NCBI RefSeq assembly: GCF_012863495.1
Contig: NZ_JAAVJL010000001.1
Location: forward strand, 372,001 to 436,000
From: Pseudanabaena yagii GIHE-NHR1
Lineage (GTDB): Bacteria > Cyanobacteriota > Cyanobacteriia > Pseudanabaenales > Pseudanabaenaceae
Length of the DNA: 64,000 nt
Direction: 5' to 3'
Shown here: piece by piece, positions 1 to 7,722 of the stretch
How positions within the stretch are numbered: position 1 is the stretch's first letter
Layout of the letters: every line of letters starts with the position of its first letter
The notes under the pieces: generated by a model
What the model saw: the letters and a program-made list of their open reading frames with translations, nothing else
Databases searched by the model: none
What the model was told of the DNA's origin: nothing
Program-made: the position numbers and the translations under genes

Positions 1-2
1 CG

Positions 3-92
3 GGTCGTTACAATCTTCGAGATCGCGCTCCCAATACCGATGTCGATGTCTGCTTCTCAGGCAAAATTGCAGTTACACAAATGGGGGTTTAG
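3..92 (+). CDS. C-terminal end of an unidentified protein (cut by window start)
   Basis: An open frame enters from the left edge and stops with TAG at 90-92, giving 29 residues that end in SGKIAVTQMGV. It converges with the cupin gene on the other strand. I do not recognise the protein. It may be only a chance open frame, since the start lies outside the window. Confidence 0.25.
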   Translation, partial: GRYNLRDRAPNTDVDVCFSGKIAVTQMGV

Positions 93-118
93 AACATCTG
101 TAGTTCTTTCTCTTGAAA

Positions 119-547
119 TTAACTGTAAAGACTTGGAGCGTAGAGAACGACATTTTCTTGTTCATTGGGATCATTGCGGGACACGATCGCGTGGGCTGCC
201 TCCGTATCACTGAGGTTATAAGGCTGATGCGGCACACCTGCGGGAATGAAGATAAAATCACCAGCCTCATTAATCACTGATTGGCTCAAACCCTTGCCAT
301 AGCGAGTTTCCACTCTTCCCTTGACTAGATAAATTGCAGTTTCATAGTCCCGATGAAAGTGAGGCTCCGCTTTGCCTCCTGCGGGAATGATCACCAGATT
401 CATCGAAATTCCCTTTGCACCCGCAGTAGTGCCAGATATACCAACAAAATAGGGCAGCTTTTGCAGAGTGGCGGTTTCACTGTCTGGACGAACTGTGATG
501 ATTTGGCTGGAATGGTCAGGTAATTGCTCAGAAACAGAATTAACCAT
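119..547 (-). CDS. Cupin-domain protein
   Basis: A 142-residue single-domain cupin. The first cupin motif is visible as EPHFHRDYETAIYLVKG and the second as GDFIFIPAGVPHQPYN, so the metal-binding His and Glu ligands are present. Members of this superfamily bind a metal or a small ligand in a beta barrel; the substrate cannot be read from sequence. The gene stands alone, with its start ATG at 545-547. A long inverted repeat (648-702) lies upstream and separates it from the rtcB 3' fragment. The function beyond the fold is unknown. Confidence 0.8.
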   Translation of the reverse strand: MVNSVSEQLPDHSSQIITVRPDSETATLQKLPYFVGISGTTAGAKGISMNLVIIPAGGKAEPHFHRDYETAIYLVKGRVETRYGKGLSQSVINEAGDFIFIPAGVPHQPYNLSDTEAAHAIVSRNDPNEQENVVLYAPSLYS

Positions 548-647
548 AGCAATTTCAAGTAAGTTTGGTAGATAGCATTAGCATAGTCACGACAAATGCT
601 AATTACATCATAATAACCAAAAAAATATAGTAGAGGGTATTAGTGAA

Positions 648-702
648 GCCAGATAAATATTTAAAAGCGCGGCTTCGCCGCGCTTTTAAATATTTATCTG
701 GC
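648..702. terminator. 55-bp perfect inverted repeat, likely terminator of rtcB
   Basis: An almost uninterrupted palindrome with a GC-rich core (AAAAGCGCGGCTTCGCCGCG) and AT-rich outer arms. It lies 28 bp beyond the rtcB stop codon, which fits a rho-independent terminator for that gene. The length exceeds what a simple terminator needs. Confidence 0.6.
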
Positions 703-729
703 TTTTAATTCAACGCAACGCTCTGTAAT

Positions 730-928
730 TCAACCTTTTACACAGATAATCTGCTTCAAAGTCGCGACTACTTCTACGAGATCGGATTGCTGATTCATCA
801 CTTGCTCAATCGGTTTATAAGCCGCAGGAATCTCATCAATGATGCCTGTGTCCTTACGACATTCAATTCCTTTAGTCTGCTGAATCAAATCATCTAAAGT
901 GAACTGATCCTTCGCTTTACTGCGAGAG
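730..928 (-). pseudogene. rtcB: RtcB 3' fragment (C-terminus), separated by an insertion sequence
   Basis: Reading the minus strand from the 9-bp duplication gives the end of RtcB: it runs through KDQFTLDDLIQQTKGIEC and IPAAYKPIEQVMNQQSDLVE and ends in LKQIICVKG with stop TGA. This is the conserved RtcB tail, including the final KG. If the insertion sequence and one copy of the duplication are removed, this fragment joins the 5' fragment at 2067-3058 in frame and gives a 393-residue protein, close to the family's usual 400 or so. The fragment has no start of its own and is probably not translated. Confidence 0.9.
920..928. repeat. Target site duplication, left copy (CTGCGAGAG)
   Basis: The 9-bp sequence CTGCGAGAG here is repeated exactly at 2067-2075, directly outside both inverted repeats of the insertion sequence. 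One copy belongs to the original rtcB coding sequence. Confidence 0.93.
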
Positions 929-2066
929 CTTAGTACAGGACAAAAAGTTGCAAAAGTAGGCAGGGAGGGGTTTTATAAAAGATAACCACATCGTAAATAA
1001 AACCCCTATGAAAGAGATTAACCTATTCCGAGAAAAGTTGCAGCAACATCTGCAATGGAATAGAGCAAGACTAGCCTTTGTGTCCATGTTCTTGATCGCG
1101 CTAATGCGAGTAAAGACAGTAAACCTAGCTGAAATTGCCACAGGATTTAGTGGTTATGCCAAAGTCGAATCACACTATAAGAGGTTACAGAGATTTTTTC
1201 GAGACTTTGAAGTGGACTATGAAAAGATCGCACTCATGGTCGTCAAAGTCATGCAAATCCCCGAACCTTGGGTAATTTCTATCGACCGCACCGATTGGGA
1301 ATTCGGTAAAACCGTGTTTAATGTGCTGACATTGGGAATAGTGCATTACGGTATTGCATTCCCGTTGGTATGGATGATGCTGGACAAAAAAGGTAACTCA
1401 AACACCCGTGAGCGCTGTGAATTGTGTAATCGATTTCTGGAAATATTTGGAGACCGCAAAATCGACTTTTTGAGTGCAGACCGAGAGTTTGTCGGTGAGG
1501 ATTGGTTAGATTACTTGTTGTGTGAACCATGTAACCGTTTTCGTATCCGCCGTAAAAATACTTTGCTCAATGACGGGCAGAAAAAACTGCGTGCCGACAT
1601 TTGTTTTCAAGACCTCCAAGTTGGTCAGTCCAAAGTATTGTCCAAGCCCAGAAAGGTTTGGAACCATTGGCTTCGTATAGCCGCTATGCGTCTTGATGAT
1701 GGCGATTTATTAATTGTCGCGACGACTCATGACCCTGATACGGCTATTGCTGACTATGCTAAGCGTTGGGCTATTGAGACTTTATTCGGGTGCTTTAAAA
1801 CCCGTGGCTTTTGTTTGGAGTCCACTCATCTTCAAGATCCTGAACGTCTTTCCAAACTAATTGCTTTGCTTACTCTGGCTTTATGTTGGGCTTTTTCTTC
1901 TGGGCTTTGGTTGGCTCAACTAAATCCCCTCAAGCCTAAAAAACACGGTCGTCTTCCTAAAAGCATTTTTCGCCTTGGTTTTGATTTCCTTCGTCACATC
2001 ATCTTTGACTTACATCTCAATTCTCAAGCCTTCTTTAACTCCATTAAATTTTTGTCCTGTACTTAG
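929..2066 (+). mobile_element. Complete IS4-type insertion sequence inside rtcB
   Basis: The element is 1138 bp. Its ends are 18-bp inverted repeats, CTTAGTACAGGACAAAAA at 929-946 and TTTTTGTCCTGTACTTAG at 2049-2066, which differ at one position. It carries one intact transposase gene whose stop codon lies within the right repeat. Perfect 9-bp duplications flank it. The clean ends and intact gene suggest a recent insertion. Confidence 0.93.
1008..2066 (+). CDS. IS4-family DDE transposase
   Basis: A 352-residue transposase. The DDE triad is visible: first Asp in SIDRTDWEFG, second Asp in SADREF, and Glu in the block YAKRWAIETLFGCFKTRG, which has the IS4-type Y-x-x-R-x-x-I-E-x-x-F-x-x-x-K pattern. 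The length is normal and no stop or frameshift interrupts it, so it is probably active. The TAG stop overlaps the right terminal repeat, a compact arrangement. The short left leader (947-1007) should hold its promoter. It reads opposite to rtcB. Confidence 0.92.
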   Translation: MKEINLFREKLQQHLQWNRARLAFVSMFLIALMRVKTVNLAEIATGFSGYAKVESHYKRLQRFFRDFEVDYEKIALMVVKVMQIPEPWVISIDRTDWEFGKTVFNVLTLGIVHYGIAFPLVWMMLDKKGNSNTRERCELCNRFLEIFGDRKIDFLSADREFVGEDWLDYLLCEPCNRFRIRRKNTLLNDGQKKLRADICFQDLQVGQSKVLSKPRKVWNHWLRIAAMRLDDGDLLIVATTHDPDTAIADYAKRWAIETLFGCFKTRGFCLESTHLQDPERLSKLIALLTLALCWAFSSGLWLAQLNPLKPKKHGRLPKSIFRLGFDFLRHIIFDLHLNSQAFFNSIKFLSCT

Positions 2067-3058
2067 CTGCGAGAGAGTAACCGTCCTGCGCCATGCGAAC
2101 AGGAACAATAACTTTCAGCATTTCCTTTCCCTTTGACAATGAAAGATTTTGCTCCCATTGAACCGGGGATAATGCCATAGTCTTCTGTTCTCGCTCTCAC
2201 TGCACCCTTGCGCGTGACATACACATCTTCACCAAAATGAGTTTCCTTCTCAGCGTAGTTGTGATGACAATTGACCGTTAGCAGAGGCTTACATGGTTTA
2301 CCACCACTAGCATACTTCTCGATAATCTTCTTAAATCGCGCCATCATGACATCACGATTGAAATGTGCATATGCTTGCGCCCATTGCAAATCACGCCAGT
2401 AAGCAGCGAATTCAGAAGTACCTGCCACAAAATAGGCGAGGTCTTTATCGGGTAGAGAAGTTCCTGCTAGTTTTGCTAAATCCTTTGCCGTCTCAATATG
2501 TCTTTGCGCTAGCATATTGCCGATATTTCGAGAACCAGAATGTAGCATTAGCCATATTTGATGATCGGTATCTATGCAGACTTCGATGAAGTGATTTCCG
2601 CCACCGAGGGAACCCATTTGCTTCATCGCTTTACTTTCTAGATGCTGAACGCCACTATGCAAATCGCGGAAGTCGCGCCATCCTTGCCAATTGAGGACAG
2701 GCTTTTCTACTTCTTTATTGTCATTAAAACCGACAGGAATCGCGGCTTCAATTTCTAAACGAATTTGCTTGAGTTTTCCCTCTAAGTGGTCATAGTGAAA
2801 TGGAGTTTTGATCGCAGCCATACCGCAACCAATGTCAACGCCCACAGCCGCAGGTACGATCGCTTCTTTGGTGGCAACGACAGAACCGACGAGTGCACCT
2901 TTACCGAGATGAACATCGGGCATGAGGGCAACATGTTTGAACACAAAGGGCAAGGAGGCAACATTTTTCGCCATTTGGGTTTCCGCATGACCAAGGTCAT
3001 GATCTGCCCAAGACAAGACTGGCTTGGGTGTGGAAATATCTAATTTTTGAAAAGGCAT
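2063..3058 (-). pseudogene. rtcB: RtcB 5' fragment: RNA-splicing ligase truncated by insertion sequence
   Basis: RtcB is a GTP- and Mn-dependent ligase that joins 2',3'-cyclic phosphate (or 3'-phosphate) RNA ends to 5'-OH ends, in RNA repair and tRNA splicing. The fragment keeps VGVDIGCGMAAIKT, LGGGNHFIEV, LMLHSGSRNIG and the SHGAGR motif, whose His (about residue 322) is the residue guanylated in this family. After LLSR the frame runs into the insertion sequence and stops after one further residue in the terminal repeat (residue 331). About 62 C-terminal residues, including the conserved KG tail, are cut off, so the product is probably inactive. The start ATG at 3056-3058 is preceded by a 40-bp palindrome instead of a clear Shine-Dalgarno. 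Confidence 0.92.
2067..2075. repeat. Target site duplication, right copy (CTGCGAGAG)
   Basis: Exact match to 920-928, directly outside the right inverted repeat. It encodes the end of LLSR in rtcB. Confidence 0.93.
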
Positions 3059-3068
3059 AATTTTAATG

Positions 3069-3108
3069 ATGTTTCAATATGTAGTATATATACTACATAT
3101 TGAAACAT
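3069..3108. promoter_or_regulatory. 40-bp perfect palindrome at the 5' side of rtcB
   Basis: Two 20-bp halves (ATGTTTCAATATGTAGTATA and its exact reverse complement) meet with no spacer. It ends 10 bp from the rtcB start codon. It is AT-rich, unlike the GC-cored terminator hairpins elsewhere here, and it is not at a gene end. It could be an operator for a dimeric regulator, or a 5' leader hairpin. Which one applies is not shown by sequence. Confidence 0.6.
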
Positions 3109-3176
3109 GATCATGCAATGTTCCTTACGAGGGAATGATCTTGCAGGGTAATGCTTTGCGCTGCAAAACCAAGAGA

Positions 3177-3215
3177 AATGTTTGAAAGCACCGCTTCGCA
3201 GTGCTTTCAAACATT
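3177..3215. terminator. Inverted repeat after thiE
   Basis: The arms AATGTTTGAAAGCAC and their near-perfect complement surround a CTTCG-type loop, 4 bp beyond the thiE stop. Likely terminator for thiE; it also lies upstream of rtcB. Confidence 0.65.
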
Positions 3216-3219
3216 TTGA

Positions 3220-4269
3220 TTACTTTAATAGCGATCGCATTTGTTTTGCCACCAGATCAGGATGTTCAGCCTTCATCAAGGAACGTACTACAGCAACTCG
3301 CTTTGCACCTGCGGCGATCGCTTCTTCTAAGTTATGTTCATCGATACCGCCGATCGCAAACCAAGGTATCTGGATATTTTGTGCCGCGTAATTGACATAC
3401 TCATAACCTGCGGCTGCTTTATTGGGTTTAGTGGGTGTGGCATGGACAGGCCCCACACCGACATAATCCACTTGATTATTCAGGGCAATCGCTAATTCTT
3501 GAGGATTAGTGGTGGATTGCCCGATGATGTATTGGGAAGCATCACCACCATTAGCATTGAGGATTTGGCTCACTGCGGCAACTGGCAAATCCGTTTGTCC
3601 CACATGGATGCCATCGGCTCCGACGGCGATCGCAATATCCACGCGATCATTTACAAGAAATAACGCATCGTATTTATGGCAAATGTCACAAAGCTGCTGG
3701 GCAAGCTGTAAACGAGTGCCGTCTTCTCCTTCCTTTTGGCGATACTGCACAATCTGCACCCCACCTTGCAGTGCTGACTCCACCACGGAGACAATGTTAT
3801 CCACGGGCATAGTCACCAGATATAAACTCGCAGCTTGTAACTTTTGGCGGCGCATCTGTCCAATATTGGTTGCTTCATAACTTAGTAATTGGCTCTCTAA
3901 GGTATAGACCTGATAGCGCAATTGCTTCATTGCTGCGCCCAAATTGGGATCAACAATTTTGCCATATTCCTCTAAAACCCTGAGCGCCTCCTGCAAGCGT
4001 CCCATATTCGCTCGCAATACCGATTGCACATCCGCACGACTTACCTCATTTGCGTGACTTAATCCCGTGGCAGGGTCATCTGGGGTATTACGGGCGCGAC
4101 GAAATTCTTCTCGATGCCATTGGGCGAGTTCTTGGCGCATCTGTTTACAGCGATCGCATAGGTCGAGATCTTCTAAACCAAAGCGACACCATTCTTCGAT
4201 GGTGCGAATTGCCTCACGGGCGCGATCGAGATTGGCATCAAGGATGCGATAAATAATTTGTTGAGACAT
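3220..4269 (-). CDS. thiE: Thiamine-phosphate synthase, long cyanobacterial form
   Basis: A 349-residue ThiE that joins HMP-pyrophosphate and the thiazole phosphate to give thiamine monophosphate. The C-terminal half (from about residue 148) is the TIM-barrel enzyme: VQYRQKEGEDG, LFLVNDRVDIA, ADGIHVGQTDLP and IGQSTTNPQELA fit the family. The N-terminal 140 residues (LDANLDRAREAIRTIEEWCR) are the extra helical domain found in cyanobacterial ThiE proteins. The length matches those. The gene is flanked by inverted repeats on both sides, so it is probably a single-gene unit. No thiamine-pyrophosphate riboswitch is apparent upstream. Confidence 0.93.
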   Translation of the reverse strand: MSQQIIYRILDANLDRAREAIRTIEEWCRFGLEDLDLCDRCKQMRQELAQWHREEFRRARNTPDDPATGLSHANEVSRADVQSVLRANMGRLQEALRVLEEYGKIVDPNLGAAMKQLRYQVYTLESQLLSYEATNIGQMRRQKLQAASLYLVTMPVDNIVSVVESALQGGVQIVQYRQKEGEDGTRLQLAQQLCDICHKYDALFLVNDRVDIAIAVGADGIHVGQTDLPVAAVSQILNANGGDASQYIIGQSTTNPQELAIALNNQVDYVGVGPVHATPTKPNKAAAGYEYVNYAAQNIQIPWFAIGGIDEHNLEEAIAAGAKRVAVVRSLMKAEHPDLVAKQMRSLLK

Positions 4270-4296
4270 GGGGCAAAAAGGAAAGTTTTTCTAACT

Positions 4297-4327
4297 TAAG
4301 AGGAGTGTGCTTCGCACACTCCTCTTA
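4297..4327. terminator. Inverted repeat after the conserved hypothetical gene
   Basis: TAAGAGGAGTGTGC and its exact complement around a TTC loop, beginning 2 bp beyond the stop of the gene at 4330-6015. Probable terminator; it sits between that gene and thiE. Confidence 0.65.
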
Positions 4328-4329
4328 GT

Positions 4330-6015
4330 TTAAAAGTCAAAATCAAAGTCAAAGGCTGGTTCGGCGCGTAATTTGCCTAAACCTAACTCTTTATCATCCA
4401 TCAGCTTGATTTCGTAATAGCCCAAGATATGATGGGGCGCAGGATTGCCTCGTGAACCGCCTGTAATGCCCATGGCAATAATGACGCAGATATTACCTTT
4501 AGTATTTTTGGCCCGTTGCTTCCAACGTTTGTGATGATCACTATTGAGCGCTTTCCTGTCAAATTCGCCAAAGAGATGGAGATCATCGTTGTTCATCACC
4601 ATTAAGCCCAGTTGGCAGGTATTACCGAGGATATCCTCCGCAGGATTGAAGCATAAAGCGTGGATACCACCAAAGTTATTAATTCTTTCGATTAATTCTA
4701 AGGCTTTGGGGCGGGAGGTCTGAATCATCAGTCCTGCTAAGCCTTCACTTTTTTGAGCAGATGTCGCTATAGGTTTGTCCGCAAGCTGACGATGGATATT
4801 TGTGCTGCGTAAAAACTCCACCTGTGCCCAAGGAATGGTCATCATATGGATCAGGGCATTTTCTGGCCAAAGATCCTCTTTGATCAATGGGGAATCGTCA
4901 TCATCATCGTCATCTTCAACCAAGTTATGTAATTCATCTGCCAGATCGGGCATGGTCTGGACAACTACTTCAATACTTTCCTCGACATCACTATCGAGAC
5001 TGGGGGCATAAATAGTGTAAGTCCCCGTTAAATTACCAAAACTAGATTTCAGGCGATTACTGTACTGTTCCCAGAATTTATTTAAGGCTTCGAGCGCCAC
5101 GGTCAGCGCGATCGCTTCTTCATCGTATAGGTAGGGTCTACCACCTTCGAGAGGATGCAATGTGCCATAGATCGGCTTCATGGGTGTAGAGGCGACAGGC
5201 AATGCCCTCACCTTGCCACGAAATGGAAATGGCGGAAAATCATCTTCCATTTCCAACTCTGGAGTTTCAAACAAATTAAACAGACAGTCTTGATGTAGGA
5301 AGGTTTCTTCGATTTCATCCTCAGAACTGCCTGCAACGATCCGATGGCGAAACTTGACTAGGGATTCTTCGGTGCGGTAAAAGATCACCCCTTGCTCTAG
5401 CCCCATTTTGCCCATGACGATCGCATAGAGGGTTTCTAGATCCCATGCATCCAGCTTGATGGAAATTACCTGATGATCCCAGAGAGAGTTCCAAGGAGCA
5501 TTGTGCCATAGCTGTTCAGACTGTCTATGTAGGGCTTCGGCAAATCGCTCTGGTACTACGGGAGGGTTGGCGGAAAAACTTTCTAAAATATGCGAAAAAA
5601 TTTCATCAATTAAGGGGAGTCGCTCGATATATTCAACGGAAATTCCTAAATCTTGGAGTACGCCACGTAGATAAAATTGCAGTTCGCGATCGCATACCAA
5701 AATCTTTTGTGGCAAGGAGGGTTGGGCAGGACTTTGGGGATGTTCGATCGCTTGCAATAAGGCGCGGACAAAAGCCTCTTGCCCCACTGCCGAATCGACT
5801 ACATCCATCGACCGTACCATGCCCATTGAGCCATCTACCCACAAAATACAGTGGGGCTTGGACTCTTCATCAGGGGCATGAAGCGGAATAATGTTAGAAG
5901 AGTCTTGTGGTTGACGGATCTTGGCAGGTAAAGCACGGCGATCGCCTTCCCAAACCGCAGATGTCTGCTTGAGTTTTTTGAGGCGACGAAGAGTGGATCG
6001 GTTTAACGTGGTCAT
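4330..6015 (-). CDS. Conserved cyanobacterial hypothetical protein (DUF6930-like)
   Basis: A 561-residue soluble protein with no signal peptide or membrane segment. It starts with a basic stretch (TLRRLKKLKQTSAVWEGDRR). The centre reads like an SEC-C/MM3350-type segment (IYGTLHPLEGGRPYLYDEEA). An acidic run EDDDDDDDSP falls near residue 370, and the C-terminus is the low-complexity FDFDFDF. I believe RefSeq labels such proteins DUF6930, but I cannot confirm it here. No catalytic motif is recognised and the function is unknown. The gene appears to be a monocistron. Confidence 0.75.
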   Translation of the reverse strand: MTTLNRSTLRRLKKLKQTSAVWEGDRRALPAKIRQPQDSSNIIPLHAPDEESKPHCILWVDGSMGMVRSMDVVDSAVGQEAFVRALLQAIEHPQSPAQPSLPQKILVCDRELQFYLRGVLQDLGISVEYIERLPLIDEIFSHILESFSANPPVVPERFAEALHRQSEQLWHNAPWNSLWDHQVISIKLDAWDLETLYAIVMGKMGLEQGVIFYRTEESLVKFRHRIVAGSSEDEIEETFLHQDCLFNLFETPELEMEDDFPPFPFRGKVRALPVASTPMKPIYGTLHPLEGGRPYLYDEEAIALTVALEALNKFWEQYSNRLKSSFGNLTGTYTIYAPSLDSDVEESIEVVVQTMPDLADELHNLVEDDDDDDDSPLIKEDLWPENALIHMMTIPWAQVEFLRSTNIHRQLADKPIATSAQKSEGLAGLMIQTSRPKALELIERINNFGGIHALCFNPAEDILGNTCQLGLMVMNNDDLHLFGEFDRKALNSDHHKRWKQRAKNTKGNICVIIAMGITGGSRGNPAPHHILGYYEIKLMDDKELGLGKLRAEPAFDFDFDF

Positions 6016-6401
6016 CGAAAATGTTCTCTAGATTAGCCACTCTCAGGAAATTCGTAAGAGTGCATTGATCGATTTAACTACGATATGGCTAGAAATTGTT
6101 AGGGAAGATCAGAAATTGTAGCAATCATCTAGTCAGAAAGTAGTTATGGGTGCTTAGAATAGCTTCATATTGAGTTTTTATGCCTAGAATGCAGATTCAT
6201 AGGCACAATTCCATAGACCCAAGAACTGATTTTGGGGTGACGTGACTTCGCCACGCCGCAAAAGATCAGTTCCTTATTTTACTGCACGTCCCTTATGTGA
6301 TTGCGATACAATCGTAATAAGTAATTCTTACAGCCCTTGGCATAGTTACTAGTATTTCTAAATATTTCTATTATCTAACCCAAATTACAATTTCTACACT
6401 T
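6016..6401. other. Intergenic stretch with an imperfect hairpin
   Basis: The 386 bp between divergent genes hold promoters for both sides. At 6223-6275 an imperfect inverted repeat (AACTGATTTT against AAAAGATCAGTT, core GACGTG/CCACGC) is the only structure seen. No small coding frame looks convincing. Confidence 0.4.
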
Positions 6402-6608
6402 ATGGACGAGCTAAAACCGATTCTCAATGAGTTCTTAGGGCAACCCGTTGCATTTTTTGGTGGACTCGTTTCGGGCTTTCTCAAGCTCGATCTCCAACAA
6501 GATCCGTTAAAGGGTTGGCTAGAGAAGCAAGGAGCAACACCAGCTAAGACATCCTCTGCTAGTAACAGTGGCAAAAGTGATGGGCCACAATCAATTTCGA
6601 TTGACTGA
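6402..6608 (+). CDS. Small conserved hypothetical protein
   Basis: A 68-residue protein starting MDELKPILNEFLGQPVAFFG. The N-terminal half is ordered and mildly hydrophobic (VAFFGGLVSGFLKLDL), followed by LQQDPLKGWLEKQG and a Ser-rich tail. It lies 150 bp upstream of plsY on the same strand, but two hairpins come between. I do not recognise a function. Its predicted order and terminator support a real gene. Confidence 0.6.
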   Translation: MDELKPILNEFLGQPVAFFGGLVSGFLKLDLQQDPLKGWLEKQGATPAKTSSASNSGKSDGPQSISID

Positions 6609-6636
6609 TACAGCACCAAGTGCTGACTTGAGAAAA

Positions 6637-6673
6637 ATTTTTGAAAGTGTGGCAAAGCCACACTTTCAAAAAT
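6637..6673. terminator. Inverted repeat after the small gene
   Basis: ATTTTTGAAAGTGTGG and its exact complement around CAAAG, 28 bp after the stop. Probable terminator, followed at once by a second hairpin. Confidence 0.6.
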
Positions 6674-6674
6674 A

Positions 6675-6709
6675 AAATTTTAAGGCTCGCTTAGCGAGCC
6701 TTAAAATTT
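6675..6709. terminator. Second inverted repeat before plsY
   Basis: AAATTTTAAGGCTCGC and its complement around TTA, back to back with the hairpin at 6637-6673. The tandem arrangement insulates plsY. Confidence 0.55.
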
Positions 6710-6760
6710 ATGTAGCTTCACGTTTGTAAACCTACTTTCAAATAATTTCAAATACAGCTT

Positions 6761-7402
6761 ATGTGGTTTCCTTATCTCTTGCTGGCGATCGCCTATCTTT
6801 TAGGATCTTTCCCGACGGGTTATCTGGTGGGACGGATGGCAGGTATCGATATTCGTGAACATGGCTCAGGCTCGACTGGGGCAACGAATGTCTGGCGCAA
6901 TGTCGGTAAGTTTGCAGGAATTAGTGTATTTGCGGTGGACTTTGCGAAAGGGGCGATCGCTATTTATGTAATGCAGCAAGCGAATTGGTTGCTCACCAGT
7001 TTTGGGTTAACGGCAAATATAGCGATCGACAATCTGTCGCTGTTTGTAATTGGCGCAGGGATGCTGGCTTTAATTGGTCATAGTCGCCCTGTCTGGCTCG
7101 GCTTTAAGGGTGGTAAGTCTGTAGCAACGGGTGTGGGGATTTTATTTATGTTGAACTGGATTGTGGCAATCGCTGCCTTTAGCGTGTGGCTAGCCACGAT
7201 GGCAATTTGGCGCACGGTTTCTATTAGCTCCATTGCGGCGGCAACTGCTGCCCCCATCTTCATGTGGACTTTACAGGGCAATATTGTTTATTCCAGCTTT
7301 GTTACGGTAGGTTGTATGTTTGTAATTTGGTTACATCGCTCCAATATCGAGCGTATCCTCAATGGCACTGAGCTAACCTTCAAATCAGATTCTAAGGCAT
7401 AA
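6761..7402 (+). CDS. plsY: Glycerol-3-phosphate acyltransferase PlsY
   Basis: A 213-residue integral membrane enzyme that moves an acyl group from acyl-phosphate to glycerol-3-phosphate, the first step of phospholipid and thylakoid lipid synthesis. Visible family motifs are GSFPTGYLVG, GSGSTGATNVWRNVGK and GHSRPVWLGFKGGKSVATG, each on the loops that form the active site. Five hydrophobic segments follow the usual pattern and the length is normal. The start ATG is supported by the immediate membrane segment. A bidirectional hairpin overlaps its stop codon. Confidence 0.95.
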   Translation: MWFPYLLLAIAYLLGSFPTGYLVGRMAGIDIREHGSGSTGATNVWRNVGKFAGISVFAVDFAKGAIAIYVMQQANWLLTSFGLTANIAIDNLSLFVIGAGMLALIGHSRPVWLGFKGGKSVATGVGILFMLNWIVAIAAFSVWLATMAIWRTVSISSIAAATAAPIFMWTLQGNIVYSSFVTVGCMFVIWLHRSNIERILNGTELTFKSDSKA

Positions 7403-7438
7403 AAAAGGCTCCCTTTCGGGAGCCTTTTTTATGCCTTA
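7393..7438. terminator. Bidirectional terminator between plsY and petM
   Basis: TAAGGCATAAAAAAGGCTCC with its complement around a CTTTC loop. It includes the plsY stop codon and has A and T tracts on both sides, fitting use from both converging genes. Confidence 0.8.
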
Positions 7439-7445
7439 GAAAGCT

Positions 7446-7556
7446 TTAAGCTTCTTCTTTTTCTTCGCCTTGGAGCTTGAGCAAAAAGTATCCAAATGCA
7501 ATACCGACGGGAATCAGTACTATGCACAAGACCATCGCGTTAACCATTTCTCCCAT
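7446..7556 (-). CDS. petM: Cytochrome b6f complex subunit PetM (short gene)
   Basis: A 36-residue protein: MGEMVNAMVLCIVLIPVGI followed by AFGYFLLKLQGEEKEEA. One transmembrane helix occupies about residues 7-27, ending in the LLKLQG motif typical of PetM (subunit VII of cytochrome b6f, thylakoid membrane). The acidic tail is short and charged. Length and topology match the family's 35 or so residues. It is transcribed towards plsY and shares its terminator. Other small one-helix photosynthetic subunits were considered, but the KLQG(E) ending favours PetM. Confidence 0.78.
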   Translation of the reverse strand: MGEMVNAMVLCIVLIPVGIAFGYFLLKLQGEEKEEA

Positions 7557-7662
7557 AATTTTCTCTTTAAAATAAATAATATTGCTTAATATTGCTTTAG
7601 GAATTTTACAGTAAAAGATAGCTCACATATAGCACTAAGTAGATCAGCATAGTTTTAAACAA

Positions 7663-7713
7663 AACCCAAATTGCTGTTTCGCACGCATAGCGTGCGAAAC
7701 AGCAATTTGGGTT
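7663..7713. terminator. Long inverted repeat between petM and the overlapping pair
   Basis: AACCCAAATTGCTGTTTCGC and its complement, with a core GCACGC/GCGTGC around ATA. It begins about 9 bp after the stop of the gene at 7723-8610, so it is likely that gene's terminator. Confidence 0.65.
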
Positions 7714-7722
7714 CTAATGAGC

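Noticed and set aside
1318-1530. Minus-strand frame inside the insertion sequence
   Set aside because: It is a shadow of the intact transposase gene.
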